Assembly (NCBI GenBank): GCA_902705825.1
Contig: CACSIL010000052.1
Location: forward strand, 154,348 to 218,347
Length of the DNA: 64,000 nt
Direction: 5' to 3'
Source: Halioglobus japonicus
GTDB lineage: Bacteria; Pseudomonadota; Gammaproteobacteria; Pseudomonadales; Halieaceae
Part shown: piece by piece, positions 63,974 to 64,000 of the stretch
Layout: each line of letters starts with the position of its first letter
Position numbering within the stretch: position 1 is the stretch's first letter
Notes under the pieces: model-generated
The model's input: the letters and a program-made list of their open reading frames with translations, nothing else
The model's database searches: none
What the model was told of the DNA's origin: nothing
Translations under genes and position numbers: made by a program

Positions 63974-64000
63974 ATGTCGGACAGCCCAAACTTTGCAAGC
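63974..64000 (+). CDS. start of a gene running off the window
   Basis: An ATG at 63974 opens a frame (MSDSPNFAS) that continues to the window end, about 58 bases after the -10 box. Only a weak purine-rich stretch precedes it. Too short to identify. Confidence 0.5.

Noticed and set aside
63715-63975. 86-aa minus-strand frame at the window end
   Set aside because: It runs through a good promoter and palindrome that serve the opposite strand, and its composition is not protein-like.

Overview
The window reads as chromosomal DNA of a gammaproteobacterium related to Pseudomonas and the marine Cellvibrionales/Halieaceae-type groups. This is inferred from gene order and protein families, not from a phylogeny. 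The backbone mtaD-ubiG-mupP-yciK facing gyrA-serC-pheA-tyrA-aroA-cmk-rpsA-ihfB-lapA-pyrF-comEA is the order known from Pseudomonas. Polysaccharide genes in wbpV-wbpL-wbpM order sit beside it, as the O-antigen locus does in P. aeruginosa. Sulfotransferases, a BCCT osmolyte carrier and moderately high GC fit a marine lifestyle, but that is inference.

Layout. 1-2.4 kb: a leftward efflux set (a 63-aa ORF, a YtcA-like lipoprotein, an HlyD/MdtN-type adaptor and a FUSC pump cut by the window edge). 2.8-6.3 kb: a BCCT carrier overlapping a two-module, membrane-tethered binding lipoprotein. 6.7-12.7 kb: a czcCBA-type heavy-metal efflux operon behind a small Cys/His-containing secreted protein. 12.8-25.3 kb: envelope polysaccharide genes, namely an OafA-like acyltransferase, a 1659-residue sulfotransferase/GT2/GT4/sulfotransferase fusion, a DUF6524-type membrane protein and wbpM/wbpL/wbpV. 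25.4-44.1 kb: housekeeping genes for DNA uptake, pyrimidine, translation, aromatic amino acid, serine, gyrase, ubiquinone, cell-wall recycling, rRNA modification and chromosome condensation.

44.3-46.0 kb is a small accessory patch at the 3' side of tRNA-Arg(UCG), with a secreted bulb-lectin-like protein and the C-terminal remnant of an IS6-type transposase. 46.0-55.0 kb carries redox and signalling genes (rhodanese, GST, PQQ propeller enzyme, aldehyde dehydrogenase, diguanylate cyclase, GNAT) and a TPR-sulfotransferase. 55.1-60.6 kb is the yciO-yciV / yciB-yciI neighbourhood, an SH3 protein, a periplasmic cyclophilin, pdxJ, an NTF2-like gene broken by a nonsense codon, and a thioesterase. 60.8-64 kb has dusC, a TesA-like lipoprotein esterase, an unknown exported protein, and a strong promoter overlapped by a perfect palindrome driving a gene that starts at 63974.

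No CRISPR array, rRNA operon, prophage or complete insertion sequence was seen. The most unusual items are the 1659-aa fusion glycan enzyme, the OpuAC+TAXI-like binding protein coupled to a BCCT carrier, the lectin/IS6 patch at the tRNA, and the single-codon nonsense lesion after pdxJ.
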